From: Minicystis rosea
Lineage (GTDB): Bacteria > Myxococcota_A > Polyangia > Polyangiales > Polyangiaceae
Direction of reading: 5' to 3'
Assembly (NCBI GenBank): GCA_001931535.1
Contig: CP016211.1
Span: 5,005,573 to 5,069,572, forward strand
DNA length: 64,000 nucleotides
Of the stretch, positions 34,263 through 42,951 are shown in pieces. The position numbers and the translations under genes are program-made. Position 1 is the stretch's first letter. Every line of letters starts with the position of its first letter. The notes below the pieces were generated by a model. That model saw only the letters and a program-made list of their open reading frames with translations, had not been told where the DNA came from and made no database searches.

Positions 34263-35309
34263 ATGGCCTTGTTGCCCCCGCCGCGCCTGAAGGATCTGGA
34301 CAACCGGACCGGCTTGACCGTGTTCCAGTACGACAAGATGGCGCCAGGTCGCGTGTTCTGCGATGTCGTCGCCGTGAAGGCCGCCTTCGCGCTCACGCCC
34401 GAGGGGCTGCTCCCGATCCCTGGCCCGGGCGCGATCTACCTGGCCGACACCCACCGTCAGGAAGACGATCCCACGGGCTCGTCGCTGGTGGAGGTGGGCG
34501 ACTTGATCCTGGGCAAACCCGGCGCGGACATCTTCCTCACGGGCTCTGCGCGCAGTGAACGGCCAAGCGAGCGCTGGCGAGTCGGCGTGACGGTGGGCCG
34601 CTTGGAGAGGCCCCTCGCGCAGGTCGAATGCGCCGTGACCGGACCGCGCTCCTGGCGACACAGCTCCTCGAAGGGCTGGCACCTGGGCCCCGCCGACGTG
34701 ACCAACGCGGTCCCGATTCACTACGAGCTCGCTTACGGCGGCCGGAAGCCCAACCCGGAGAAGCCGCGCGATCAATGGGACGCCTTCGCCGCCAATCCCA
34801 GCGGCAGCGGCTACGACTTCGACGCCTACTCCACGGCAGACACCCCGCCTGGCCCCCAGTGGGAGCCGGCAGGCGGCTTCGATGCCTCGGGGACCAGAGA
34901 GCTCATCGGTCTGGGGCCGGTCGCGCGCTTCTGGGCGAGCCGAAGGCAATTCGCGGGCACCTACGACGAGGCATGGAGGCGCCAGTTCGAGGAGGAGGCC
35001 ATCCCCGACTACCCGCCTGACTTCGATCAGCGCTTCTTCCAATGCGCCCATCCGCAGCTCCAGACGAGCGCCCCTCTTCGCGGCGACGAGGATCTACACC
35101 TGAGCGGCCTGCTGGCCGAGACAGCGCACCTCGCGACGCGACTGCCCGGCTTCGCCGTCGTGGCCAGTTGGGGCGAGAGAGAGGCCGCCCTGCTGCTCGA
35201 CACGGTGCATGTCGATCTGGACGACAGGGTGCTCCAGCTCGGCTGGCACCTGACGCTCCCTCAACACCTCGGAATCGAGCACGTGGGCTTGAACCTGGAG
35301 AGATTGTGA
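34263..35309 (+). CDS. DUF2169 protein, T6SS effector adaptor-type
   Basis: This 348-residue protein matches the DUF2169 pattern: TVFQYDKMAPGRVFCDVVAV with KAAFAL, VPIHYELAYGGRK, NPSGSGYDF and late PDYPPDFDQRFFQCAHPQLQ. DUF2169 proteins travel with PAAR-like DUF4150 proteins and toxins in type VI secretion effector cassettes, as chaperone or adaptor. The stop overlaps the next start (TGATG), so the genes are translationally coupled. No structural T6SS gene is in the window, so this is an orphan cassette. Confidence 0.88.
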   Translation: MALLPPPRLKDLDNRTGLTVFQYDKMAPGRVFCDVVAVKAAFALTPEGLLPIPGPGAIYLADTHRQEDDPTGSSLVEVGDLILGKPGADIFLTGSARSERPSERWRVGVTVGRLERPLAQVECAVTGPRSWRHSSSKGWHLGPADVTNAVPIHYELAYGGRKPNPEKPRDQWDAFAANPSGSGYDFDAYSTADTPPGPQWEPAGGFDASGTRELIGLGPVARFWASRRQFAGTYDEAWRRQFEEEAIPDYPPDFDQRFFQCAHPQLQTSAPLRGDEDLHLSGLLAETAHLATRLPGFAVVASWGEREAALLLDTVHVDLDDRVLQLGWHLTLPQHLGIEHVGLNLERL

Positions 35310-35653
35310 TGGCCGGGAAGCACATCGCCGATGCGGAGAGCAAGTTCGTGATCGTCAACGTCACTCCCGACTTCTGCGCGGTGGGAGGCGCCGTCGTCCC
35401 ATTCGACATCTCGCAGGTCCTGCCGCGCGAGAAGGCCGGATATGCCAAGGCGGTCTTCGCGCGGGGAAAGAAGGTGCTGATGATCGACAGCGTGATCAAC
35501 GGCGTCTGCGGCAACGCCGGGAGCGGCGTCCGCTCGGGCGTCTCGCTGGGCGCCGGGGACAACAAGATCATTCAAGGGGCCAGCTCCGTCCGCGTGGAAG
35601 GGCGCCGCGTGGCCAGGCACCTCGACGAGGTGCTGATGAACGGAGTGTTCTGA
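35309..35653 (+). CDS. PAAR-like DUF4150 protein
   Basis: A 114-residue protein of the DUF4150 (PAAR_4) family, thought to cap the T6SS spike and carry effectors. Typical text is VIVNVTPDFCAVGGAVVPFD with IS, and GVCGNAGSGVRSGVSLGAGD with NK. The ATG overlaps the DUF2169 stop, and its own TGA overlaps the following ATG (TGATG), a tight three-gene cassette. Confidence 0.88.
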   Translation: MAGKHIADAESKFVIVNVTPDFCAVGGAVVPFDISQVLPREKAGYAKAVFARGKKVLMIDSVINGVCGNAGSGVRSGVSLGAGDNKIIQGASSVRVEGRRVARHLDEVLMNGVF

Positions 35654-36450
35654 TGTCTGACAACAGGACCATTGGACGCCTTCAGACAGCGTACGTTCCC
35701 GGCACCTCGGAGCGCATCAAGAAAGCCGCCGACGAGGTGGCCGAGGTCCTGAGGAAACCCCGAGGGCAGGTCACGAGAGCGGAGATCGAGGAGCAGCTCG
35801 ACAAGCTGGGGAAGCTACGCGGCGCGGATCCGCCGCTCTCCGGCACGGAGATCACGAACCGTTTGAGCCTCTGCGCCTCCCTGATCGTGAGAGCGTCCAG
35901 CGAGGGATTGATGACGCCCGAGGAGATCATGGGTCGCAGAGACTACGTGGAGTGGGCCCTCGGGGCGCCGGGCGGAAGCGGCGGTGGCATCGGCGGGCTG
36001 AGGTCCATGAAAAGCCCCGGTGCCGGCCCCATGTTGCCGAGGACGAGCTCGCCCTCGGTCAAGATCCCGCCGAAGATCCCGGCGCCGTCCCAGGTGGACG
36101 CACCGGACGGCGTCGTGATCCAGAAACCCCAGTTCACGCGGGTCGGACGGTGGATGAGCCGGGAAGAATACGAGCAGATGAAGGAGACGGGGCGGGTCCA
36201 GAATGGCGCCGGAGGGGCCACGTACGCAGCGACCTCGGGCCCGGATTCCTACTACAAACAGGCAGCCCCGGGGAGCGTCTACGTCGAGTACGACGTCCCG
36301 TCCAACAGCGTGTTGCCAGGCGGCAAACCCGACTGGGTCAGGACCATCGGTCCGGACGCCAACGCCATCTCCCAGGCGCAGCTGGCGAGACAGGGGGGTG
36401 AATTTCTCCCCCCCGCCACCAACATCTCGGACCCGCTCAGCTCGAAATAG
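35653..36450 (+). CDS. Putative T6SS-delivered toxin
   Basis: A 265-residue protein. Residues 1-100 are helical, a Gly/Pro/Ser-rich linker spans about 105-155, and a compact C-terminal domain follows: FTRVGRWMSREEYEQMKETG, then GSVYVEYDVPSNSVLPGGKP, then VRTIGPDANAISQAQLARQG. This GRWMS...YVEYDVP...GP pattern is one I associate with C-terminal toxin domains of polymorphic toxins (TreTu-like); the enzymatic activity is not certain. Position directly after DUF4150 strongly supports an effector role. Confidence 0.65.
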   Translation: MSDNRTIGRLQTAYVPGTSERIKKAADEVAEVLRKPRGQVTRAEIEEQLDKLGKLRGADPPLSGTEITNRLSLCASLIVRASSEGLMTPEEIMGRRDYVEWALGAPGGSGGGIGGLRSMKSPGAGPMLPRTSSPSVKIPPKIPAPSQVDAPDGVVIQKPQFTRVGRWMSREEYEQMKETGRVQNGAGGATYAATSGPDSYYKQAAPGSVYVEYDVPSNSVLPGGKPDWVRTIGPDANAISQAQLARQGGEFLPPATNISDPLSSK

Positions 36451-36489
36451 CGGCTCTCGACACGAGCACCCTGGCAGCGTCTTGCGAAC

Positions 36490-36750
36490 GTGAGAACGAG
36501 CATCATCGGCTATGCACGACTCTCATGGACGGCGGTGCGCTGGACGAGCTTCGGTATTGCGGTGCTCGGCCTCCTCATCAACGCGGTCTTCATCGTCGGC
36601 GCCCTCAACCGAACGGGTGAGGTGGAGATGGCCCAGCAGCGCGGCATCACGTACGTCGATGCCGCGACCAAACAGGCCGCCCTCCAACGTGACGCCGGTC
36701 GGCGCGGTGGCACTGCTCCTTGGAAAGAGAGTCTCAGCACCCTCTTCTAA
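36490..36750 (+). CDS. Small membrane protein, candidate immunity protein
   Basis: An 86-residue frame starting at GTG 36490, 39 bp after the putative toxin. It has one strong membrane helix (FGIAVLGLLINAVFIVGAL) and a polar tail ending WKESLSTLF. Position suggests immunity, but a single-pass membrane protein would only suit a toxin acting at or across the membrane. There is no family match; it could be unrelated. Confidence 0.45.
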   Translation: MRTSIIGYARLSWTAVRWTSFGIAVLGLLINAVFIVGALNRTGEVEMAQQRGITYVDAATKQAALQRDAGRRGGTAPWKESLSTLF

Positions 36751-37014
36751 GAAGGCGCACGAATGCGCTGGGAGGTCCATGCGAAAACGGAAGCGGGGAA
36801 CGTTCAGCGCAGAGTCGTCGTTCCCCGTCCACCAGCTCACCGCTCTCGCGACGCTCGAAGGCAGCCTCAAGACGCTTTGGCCATAGGCGCAGGCGCTCGC
36901 CGCCGGCAGCCTTCGCCTCGACGTCGCGCGCGCCGCCGCCATGCTCCGCGGATAGGGCTGCCTTGTGGGCGTGATCGCCGACCGCTCGAGGTGCCCGTCT
37001 CGTCGCAGTGGAAG

Positions 37015-38699
37015 CTAGAGACCCGATCAACTAAGAACCAAGGAAGATCGATCCCTTACCCACCGCGGGATCGACACCGGCGCGGCCCTCTGATCAAACC
37101 GGAACTGGAGGTGCCGCATGGCCACGCTCTGGAAGCCGCCGGTCGAGCTGTCGTCGTTGGAAAAGAAGATCGTCGAACGTTGTGGGAAGCGACGCGTCTT
37201 CGTGTTTCTGCGGGAGCTCCGGCACCTCATCTTCGATGAGGAGATGCAGCGGAAGTTGCACGCGGCCTACGAGCGTGCAGACCGCGTACCGCCGGTGCAG
37301 TTGGCGCTGGCGTCGCTGCTGCAAGCTGCGCTTGGCGTGCCGGATCACGAAGTCGTCGAGCTGACGGTGATGGATCGGCGTTGGCAGATGGTGCTCGGTT
37401 GTTTGAGCGCCGAGGAGCCGCTCTTTTCGCAAGGGACGCTGTTCTACTTCCGCCAGCGCATGATCGAGCACGACCTCGACCGCGAGCTGTTCGACAGGAC
37501 CGTGCGGCTGGCGCGGGAGACCGGCGGGTTCAGCGCGACGCACCTGCGCGCGGCGTTCGATGCGAGCCCGCTGTGGGGCGCGGGGCGCGTCGAGGACACG
37601 TTCAATCTCATCGGTCGTGCGGCCAAACACGTGGTGCGTACGGCGGCCGAGCTGACGGGCAGATCGTTCGAGGAGGTCGCGAAGGACGCGGGCATCCCGG
37701 TCGTCACGGCGACGAGCATCAAGACGGGGCTCGACATCGACTGGGACGATGCCGGCGCGAAGAAGCGGGCGCTGGAGAAGCTGCTCGCACAAGTGTCCGC
37801 GCTCGGCGCGTGGATGAACAAGCAGCTCGCAGAGCACCTCGGCGCACCTCCGCTCAAAGAGCAGTGGGAGCTGGTCGAGAAGCTCGTCGCGCAGGATACC
37901 GAGCCCGATCCCGACGATGGCGGCGGTCGGCGCATCAAGCACGGCGTCGCCAAGGATCGACGTATCAGCGTCAGCGATGCGGACATGCGCCACGGCCGCA
38001 AGAGCAAGAAGAAGCGCATCGATGGCTACAAGCGGCACATCGCCGTCGATCTCGACACGCCCGGGCTCGTGTGCGCCGTCGCGCTCACGCCGGCCAACCA
38101 GCCGGAGCGCGTCGCAGCAGCGGAGCTGTTCGCGGATATCGAGCGTCAGGGCGCCGACGTGCACGAGCTGTTCATCGATCGCGGCTATCTCGGCGACGAG
38201 AGCATCGAGTCGCATCGACGCCGTGGAATGGCGGTGCGCTGCAAGCCGTTCCCGCTGCGCAACGGCGCGCTCTTCTCCAAAGCGGACTTCACCATCGATC
38301 TCGACGCTGGCACCGTGCGCTGCCCGAACGACGTGGTGGTGCCCTTTGCGCTCGGCCAAACCCTCCACTTCCCCGCCACGCGCTGCGCGGCTTGTCCGCT
38401 CCGTGTGCGATGTACGCAGGCCGCAGGCAAGCGAGGGCGCAGCCTCTCGGTTCACCCGAACGAGCCTTTCCTCGTCGAGCTCCGCGCGCACGCCAAGACG
38501 CCTGAAGGCAGAGCAACGCTGCGCCAGCGCGTCGGGGTCGAGCACGCCCTGGCCACGATCCACAACCGCCAAGGCGACCGCGCCCGCTACCGAGGGCTGC
38601 GCAGGAACCTGTTCGATCTGCGGCGCCAGGCGGCGCTCTCGAACCTCTGCGTGGCCGACCAGCTTGCCAGGGTTGCGGCCTAATTGGTCAGGTCTCTAG
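37015..38699 (+). mobile_element. IS1182-family insertion sequence
   Basis: The element spans 37019-38695. Left end AGAGACCCGATCAACTAAG and right end (reverse complement) AGACCTGACCAATTAGG are imperfect inverted repeats (17 of 21 positions match when the flanking CTAG is counted). CTAG at 37015-37018 and 38696-38699 flanks both sides, as expected for a 4-bp target duplication. It carries one intact transposase. The right end lies exactly at the 3' end of the caspase-like gene. Confidence 0.88.
37118..38683 (+). CDS. IS1182-family transposase
   Basis: A 521-residue DDE transposase. The N-terminal DUF772-like part is visible (VPPVQLALASLLQAALGVPD; SQGTLFYFRQRM). Catalytic candidates are AAFDASPLWGAG (first Asp), FIDRGYLGDES (second Asp) and VGVEHALATIHNRQG (Glu). 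CPLRVRCT is the Cys segment common in IS1182/IS5-related enzymes. The frame is intact, so the element may be active. Confidence 0.93.
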   Translation: MATLWKPPVELSSLEKKIVERCGKRRVFVFLRELRHLIFDEEMQRKLHAAYERADRVPPVQLALASLLQAALGVPDHEVVELTVMDRRWQMVLGCLSAEEPLFSQGTLFYFRQRMIEHDLDRELFDRTVRLARETGGFSATHLRAAFDASPLWGAGRVEDTFNLIGRAAKHVVRTAAELTGRSFEEVAKDAGIPVVTATSIKTGLDIDWDDAGAKKRALEKLLAQVSALGAWMNKQLAEHLGAPPLKEQWELVEKLVAQDTEPDPDDGGGRRIKHGVAKDRRISVSDADMRHGRKSKKKRIDGYKRHIAVDLDTPGLVCAVALTPANQPERVAAAELFADIERQGADVHELFIDRGYLGDESIESHRRRGMAVRCKPFPLRNGALFSKADFTIDLDAGTVRCPNDVVVPFALGQTLHFPATRCAACPLRVRCTQAAGKRGRSLSVHPNEPFLVELRAHAKTPEGRATLRQRVGVEHALATIHNRQGDRARYRGLRRNLFDLRRQAALSNLCVADQLARVAA

Positions 38700-40275
38700 A
38701 ACCTCTTCCCCACCCCCCGAGCGGCCGCACCGCGAACGCTGTGGTGATCGCGCTCGTGTTGGTGTCGGAGTCCTGCTGGCGGAAGAAGTACGTCTCCGCT
38801 GCCACCTCGCCGAGCAGATAGAACCCGATCGGCAGATCTACCGAAACACCCAGGCCCGCGCCCACGTGCCCTGCGAAGCTGGTGCGCGGCGGCGCCAGGC
38901 CGCGGGTCGTGAACGACTCGTGGAGCAGCGCGGCGCCTGCGGAGACGCCGAGGTCGAGGCTCACGATGGGCAGATCCCAGGCGTGCGCGACGCGCACGGA
39001 GAGATCCAGCTCGTCCGTGCTCGCCGATAGGAACGCGTTGCTGAAGCCGCCGCGGCAGGCGCCGAGGCGCGGCGAGACGCTGAGGTGCTCCGTCTCGACC
39101 GCATAGCCGGCGAAGAACCCGTGGCACGGCGACGCGCCCTTCCAGAGCGGCATGCGCATGCGGTAACCGGCCTGCGGCCCGTGCACCAACCCCGCGCGGG
39201 CCTGCCCCTTGCGCACGAGCCGCGCATACGCGACCCGGGTCAGCGCGGCGTCGCCGGCGACGGCCGCCTCGCCCGCGCCCAGCGTCACCGAGCCTTCGAG
39301 GAGGTAGTCCTTGTCCCGGCCGCGCACGAAGTAGGTCCCGGGTTTGACGCTGATCTTCCGGCCGGTGTCGCGCTCCGAGACCTCGGCGACCACCGCGCCG
39401 CCGCTGCCGCCCGCGAGGATCAAATACGATCGCCCCGCGGGCACTTCCAGCGTCGCGCGCCCCGCAGCCGCGCTCGCCAGCGAGGTGAGCACCATCTTGC
39501 CGTGCCCACGCAGCTCGTAGCGGAAGGTGGGGTGCTGCGTGCCCGCGAACGTGCGGCTCGAGGAGCGCAGCGTGTTGGCGTACGCGTGGCGATAGGCCTC
39601 CTCCAGCTCGACGTCGCCGTCGCCGTCCTCGTCGGCGGCGCCCATCAGGCCCGACACGAAGTAGTGCGTGAAGAAGGAGGCCTTGAGCGCGTCGGACTCC
39701 TGCGCATCCTCGTTGGCGGAGCTGGCCGTGAGGAAGACGACGCCCTCGCCGGCGAGCCGGTGATCGATGCGGATGGGGATCGGCGGCGCCGCGCTGCCCC
39801 CCTTCACCCGCGTGAGCGCGCCGGACCGGCACGCGTCGAGGACGAGCACCCGGAAGCTTGCCGCCGAGCCGCGCACGAGCTGCTCCAGCTGCACCAGCTC
39901 CAGCGTCGTCGCGCCGAGGTGGAGCGCCGCCGCGTCGGCGTGCCCCGAGTAGTAGACGACGGCGATCACCTGCGTGTCCGCGGCCGCCGTCGCCTGGCGG
40001 ATGCGATCGTTCATGGTGATCAGCGTCGTCCGCACGGCGTCGGCGTTCTCGCCCTTGAGCAGCACCATGTTCGCCGCGGGGAAGCCGCCGAGATCCTTGA
40101 GCACGTCGTGGACGCGGGACGCGTCGGACTCGGCGTAGCGAAGCTCGACGTCGCCCGCCGTGCCCACGTTGTTGCCGATGATCACGGCGAAGCGCTCGAT
40201 GCGCGCCCACGCCGCGCTGGAGAACAGCAGCGTCGCCAGGACGACGCCGAAGACCACGACGGCGGATCGCTTCAC
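38680..40275 (-). CDS. Caspase-like (peptidase C14) protein with beta-barrel-like C-terminus
   Basis: Starts at GTG 40275, overlapping the upstream gene by 4 bp. An export signal (AVVVFGVVLATLLFSSAAWA) precedes a caspase fold, FAVIIGNNVGTAGDVELRYA. The catalytic His is in VVYYSGHADA and Cys in VLVLDACRSGAL. EDGDGDVELEEAYRHAY follows. The last 200 residues read like outer-membrane beta-strands (GYRMRMPLW, VSLDLGVSAGAAL, FYLLGEVAAETYFF). The annotated end runs into the IS; a one-base change in the G run at 38717-38722 would end it as VGKRF with TAG in the CTAG target. Confidence 0.85.
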   Translation of the reverse strand: MKRSAVVVFGVVLATLLFSSAAWARIERFAVIIGNNVGTAGDVELRYAESDASRVHDVLKDLGGFPAANMVLLKGENADAVRTTLITMNDRIRQATAAADTQVIAVVYYSGHADAAALHLGATTLELVQLEQLVRGSAASFRVLVLDACRSGALTRVKGGSAAPPIPIRIDHRLAGEGVVFLTASSANEDAQESDALKASFFTHYFVSGLMGAADEDGDGDVELEEAYRHAYANTLRSSSRTFAGTQHPTFRYELRGHGKMVLTSLASAAAGRATLEVPAGRSYLILAGGSGGAVVAEVSERDTGRKISVKPGTYFVRGRDKDYLLEGSVTLGAGEAAVAGDAALTRVAYARLVRKGQARAGLVHGPQAGYRMRMPLWKGASPCHGFFAGYAVETEHLSVSPRLGACRGGFSNAFLSASTDELDLSVRVAHAWDLPIVSLDLGVSAGAALLHESFTTRGLAPPRTSFAGHVGAGLGVSVDLPIGFYLLGEVAAETYFFRQQDSDTNTSAITTAFAVRPLGGWGRGSRDLTN

Positions 40276-41024
40276 GGCGCCGCCCGCTTCACGAAGGAGA
40301 CGCGATCGACCTCGCACCCGGCAGGGATCGGCGGGCCCTCCGGCGCGGCCTGGAAGGCGGCGCGCGCCGGTTCGAGCTCGATGGGCTCGGCGCAGAAGAG
40401 CGCGTAAATCGTCTCCTTGCCGAGGACGCCGTCGAGCACCGTGCTGGCGTCGAGCGGCGCGTCGCGGCCACCGACGATCCGCGCCGCGCGCGGCGTGGAG
40501 GGGTAGTAGACGCTGGCCTTCTGCGCTCCATCGACGCTGATCAGCGCGAAGTACGCGACCTCCTGCGGCATCGTGTACGTGAACTGGAGCGCGTCGCCCG
40601 GGTACACGATCTCGCCGGACGCGCCCGGCGTCACCGCGGCGCCGTGCTTCACGTAGAACGCGACCCGCGGCCGACCCTTGATGCGGGTGCCGGGCTCGCT
40701 CGCATCGCCCCCCGTCGGCACGCCCCGGATCCACATCGTGATCGCGGCGGCCGCAGCGATCACGGCAGCGGCCGGCGTGGCCCAGCGCGCGAGGCGCCGC
40801 ACGTTCGCGACCGGTCGCGCGGCCGGCAACGGCGGCGGATCGGCGAGGAACGCCGCGCGGCCTGCCTCGATCGCGACGAGCCTCGCCGCGCAGATCGCGC
40901 AGCCTTCGAGGTGCGCGCGTGCCTCGCGCTCGGCCGTCGCGTCGAGCTCACCGGCGACGAGCTGGTCGAGGCGCAGATCGGAGAGACATGTCGTAGGGCG
41001 CGTTCGTGTCAGGACGGGCTGCAT
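40272..41024 (-). CDS. Zinc-finger anti-sigma factor with DUF4384-like C-terminus
   Basis: This 250-residue protein has an N-terminal zf-HC2 anti-sigma domain (AHLEGCAICAARL, the HxxxCxxC zinc knuckle), one membrane helix (AAVIAAAAAITMWIRG) and a periplasmic DUF4384-like domain (YPGDALQFTYTMPQEVAYFA; ASVYYPSTPRA). It overlaps the sigma gene by 16 bp and the caspase-like gene by 4 bp, so the three are one translationally coupled unit. It probably holds the sigma factor until a signal outside the membrane is met. Confidence 0.88.
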   Translation of the reverse strand: MQPVLTRTRPTTCLSDLRLDQLVAGELDATAEREARAHLEGCAICAARLVAIEAGRAAFLADPPPLPAARPVANVRRLARWATPAAAVIAAAAAITMWIRGVPTGGDASEPGTRIKGRPRVAFYVKHGAAVTPGASGEIVYPGDALQFTYTMPQEVAYFALISVDGAQKASVYYPSTPRAARIVGGRDAPLDASTVLDGVLGKETIYALFCAEPIELEPARAAFQAAPEGPPIPAGCEVDRVSFVKRAAP

Positions 41025-41503
41025 CGCTCCTCCTCGTGGGACGCCGCCCACGTCTTCAAGCGATCGAGTAGGTTGCCCACGTGCCGGCGCGAGCAGCCCA
41101 TGACGGCGGCGATCTCCTCGTGGGTCATCTCGTCGAGGTAGTAGTAGACCGCGGCCGTCGCGAGATCCTCGGGCAGCTTGGCGAGCAGGTCGCGCACCAG
41201 CGCGCTGGCCTCCGCCGCCGGCTGCGCGGCCTCCTCGGTGGGCGCGGTACGCTCCTTCAGGATGCGAAGTCGCGTTTTCCCGTCGCGCAGCTTGTTGAGG
41301 CACAGGTGCGTGGTGGCGCTGTAGAGCCACGTGGTGATCGAGCTCTGCCCCTGGAACTGATCGGGCCGCTCGATCAGGGAGGCGAAGACCTCCTGTACGG
41401 CCTCGCGCGCGTCGGCCTCGTTGCCGAGCACGCGCACCGCGCGGCGGAGCACCGAGTGCCCGTGCGCCCGGTAAACCTGCTCGATGTTCCGCCGGCCCAG
41501 CAC
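41009..41503 (-). CDS. ECF-type RNA polymerase sigma factor (caspase operon)
   Basis: A 164-residue ECF sigma factor: region 2 at IEQVYRAHGHSVLRRAVRVL then AVQEVFASLI and TWLYSATTHLCLNKLRD, and region 4 at YYLDEMTHEEIAAVMGCSRR with HVGNLLDRLK. It lies 10 bp after the lipoprotein gene and overlaps its anti-sigma partner, an arrangement that implies autoregulation of the whole operon. Confidence 0.93.
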   Translation of the reverse strand: MLGRRNIEQVYRAHGHSVLRRAVRVLGNEADAREAVQEVFASLIERPDQFQGQSSITTWLYSATTHLCLNKLRDGKTRLRILKERTAPTEEAAQPAAEASALVRDLLAKLPEDLATAAVYYYLDEMTHEEIAAVMGCSRRHVGNLLDRLKTWAASHEEERCSPS

Positions 41504-41513
41504 GTCAGCTCAC

Positions 41514-42275
41514 TCAATACCAGTCGAACCCCTGCAACGCCCCGAGCTGCACCGCGATGGAGGTGGAGAACCCGTCGGGCGCCTCGTGGAAAGTATCGTG
41601 GACGCTGCCGCACTGCGGGTCCGGAATCTGGGCATCGCAGCTCGTGACGCACGCCTCGTAGCTGGCCTCGTCATCTTGCGGACACGCCTCGTAGCAGGCG
41701 CTCGTGGCGTCCGAGTACTGCTGGCTGCAGGCGTGGATCTGCGCGATCTGCTCGGGTGTTTTGCGCACGACCTCCATCAGGTGATACCCAGCCGAAGGCC
41801 GCCCGCCGAGCACGCTCTCCCACCAGCTACCGGGATCGAGCTCGTGATCCACGTAGACGACGACGTACTGCCCGCTCATGCCGAGCGTGTTTTCCTGGAC
41901 CTGCTCGAGATCCGAGACCTTCCCCTGGGTGGTGCCCGCCTTGGCGACGAGGATGTAGGCGAGACCAACCTTGTCGTTGCCGGTGTCATCCGAGACGATG
42001 AGCCCCTCGTCGGGCGGCGGCGTGTAGATCGGCATGGTGAAGCTCGCGGGAAACTGACCGCTCACCGGCGCGCTGGTGCCGACCATGACGAGCGGATGAT
42101 CATTGACGTCCCAGAGCAGGATCACCTCCGCCGCCGGCGCCGAGCTGCCGTCCCCGACGACGGTTCCCTGCAAGCTGGCGAGGGGCTCCCCCTTGTAGCC
42201 CGGATCGGCCTGCGAGTCGCAGCCGGCGATGGCGAGGGAAGCAAAGGCGCAAAGGAAGAGGCAATTCAGCTTCAT
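41514..42275 (-). CDS. Lipoprotein with Cys-rich C-terminal region
   Basis: A 253-residue lipoprotein (CLFLCAFASLAIAGC). The middle looks like an Ig/CarboxypepD-type beta domain (LQGTVVGDGSSAPAAEVILL). A C-terminal helical Cys motif follows: HACSQQYSDATSACYEACPQ ... YEACVTSCDAQ, CxxxC-type spacing seen in disulfide-paired helices. It is first in the caspase operon (10 bp before the sigma gene). It may sense or bind the trigger; that is inference. Confidence 0.8.
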   Translation of the reverse strand: MKLNCLFLCAFASLAIAGCDSQADPGYKGEPLASLQGTVVGDGSSAPAAEVILLWDVNDHPLVMVGTSAPVSGQFPASFTMPIYTPPPDEGLIVSDDTGNDKVGLAYILVAKAGTTQGKVSDLEQVQENTLGMSGQYVVVYVDHELDPGSWWESVLGGRPSAGYHLMEVVRKTPEQIAQIHACSQQYSDATSACYEACPQDDEASYEACVTSCDAQIPDPQCGSVHDTFHEAPDGFSTSIAVQLGALQGFDWY

Positions 42276-42511
42276 GGGTCGTGCTCCTGGTGAACGTTGC
42301 CGTGTTCGCCTCTTTGGGAACGCGACGGCGCTGTTCGTGGCACGACCGGCGAAAGAATTCTTGGCGGGGGACCATCGCGGGCCGGGATCGACGAGCGTCC
42401 TCCTCGTCCCGGCCCTTCACGTGGAACGATCGGCTTCTGCGCTCGCGCCTCCGTGCGCGTGTCGCCTCCCCATCGCCCTCACGGCCCTGCCGCTCGCGCC
42501 CCCTCGATCGC
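42276..42511. other. Upstream region of caspase operon
   Basis: No gene is supported. It should hold the operon promoter, but I cannot point to a clear -35/-10 pair. It borders a dispersed repeat. Confidence 0.4.
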
Positions 42512-42700
42512 CGTCGAGCCCCGCATGCCACCAGAGGTGCAGTTCGAGGACGTGCACGCGTGCGGCGCCGCCCTCCGCAACGCCTCTGCGCCGCAAGACG
42601 AGCTGTACCTCCTGGCCTGGCATCTGCGCCAAGAGGTCGAGAACAGGCCATCGCAGCCAAGCTCTCCGCGCGCTCCCCCTCGGACCACTCGCGCCCGAGC
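42512..42700. repeat. Dispersed repeat, copy 1
   Basis: GAGGTGCAGTTCGAGGACGT and the following CGGCGCCGCCCTCCGCAACG, GCGCCGCAAGACGAGCTG, GCGCCAAGAGGT and GCCAAGCTC...CCCCTCGGACC recur in the same order at 57841-58045, at roughly 85 percent identity. The plus strand can be read PQDELxxLAxHLRQEV in both, but neither copy is an intact gene. It is a possible repeat element or fragment of a decayed gene. Confidence 0.65.
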
Positions 42701-42701
42701 C

Positions 42702-42941
42702 TCACGCGCGAAGCTCGCGCACTCCGCGTCCCGGCGTCGTTCCGACGATGCGCCGAAAATGCTGGTTCAAGCGGCTTTGATCGTAGAAGCCGACGAGCGG
42801 GGCGACGTCGCGCGGAGCCGTGCCGGAGGCGAGAAGCTCCTTCGCGCGGACGACGCGAAGCGCGGTGAGCCAAGCATGCGGCGGGATCCCGACCTCGGCC
42901 CGAAAGGCACGGCAGAGGCGGAGCTCGTCGAGGCCGGCGCT
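42702..42941 (-). pseudogene. AraC-family regulator remnant (C-terminal HTH only)
   Basis: About 79 residues match the AraC DNA-binding end: LCRAFRAEVGIPPHAWLTAL then RAKELLASGTAPRDVAPLVG and FYDQSRLNQHFRRIVGTTPG. The sensing half is missing and the frame upstream runs into the 3' end of the lysR gene, only 10 bp away. A deletion joined the two. The dispersed repeat lies at its 3' side. Confidence 0.75.
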
Positions 42942-42951
42942 TGGAGCGCGG

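Noticed and set aside
39085..40407. 440-codon plus-strand frame opposite the caspase gene
   Set aside because: Antisense shadow with Arg/Ala/His-rich composition; the minus strand carries the caspase His and Cys motifs.
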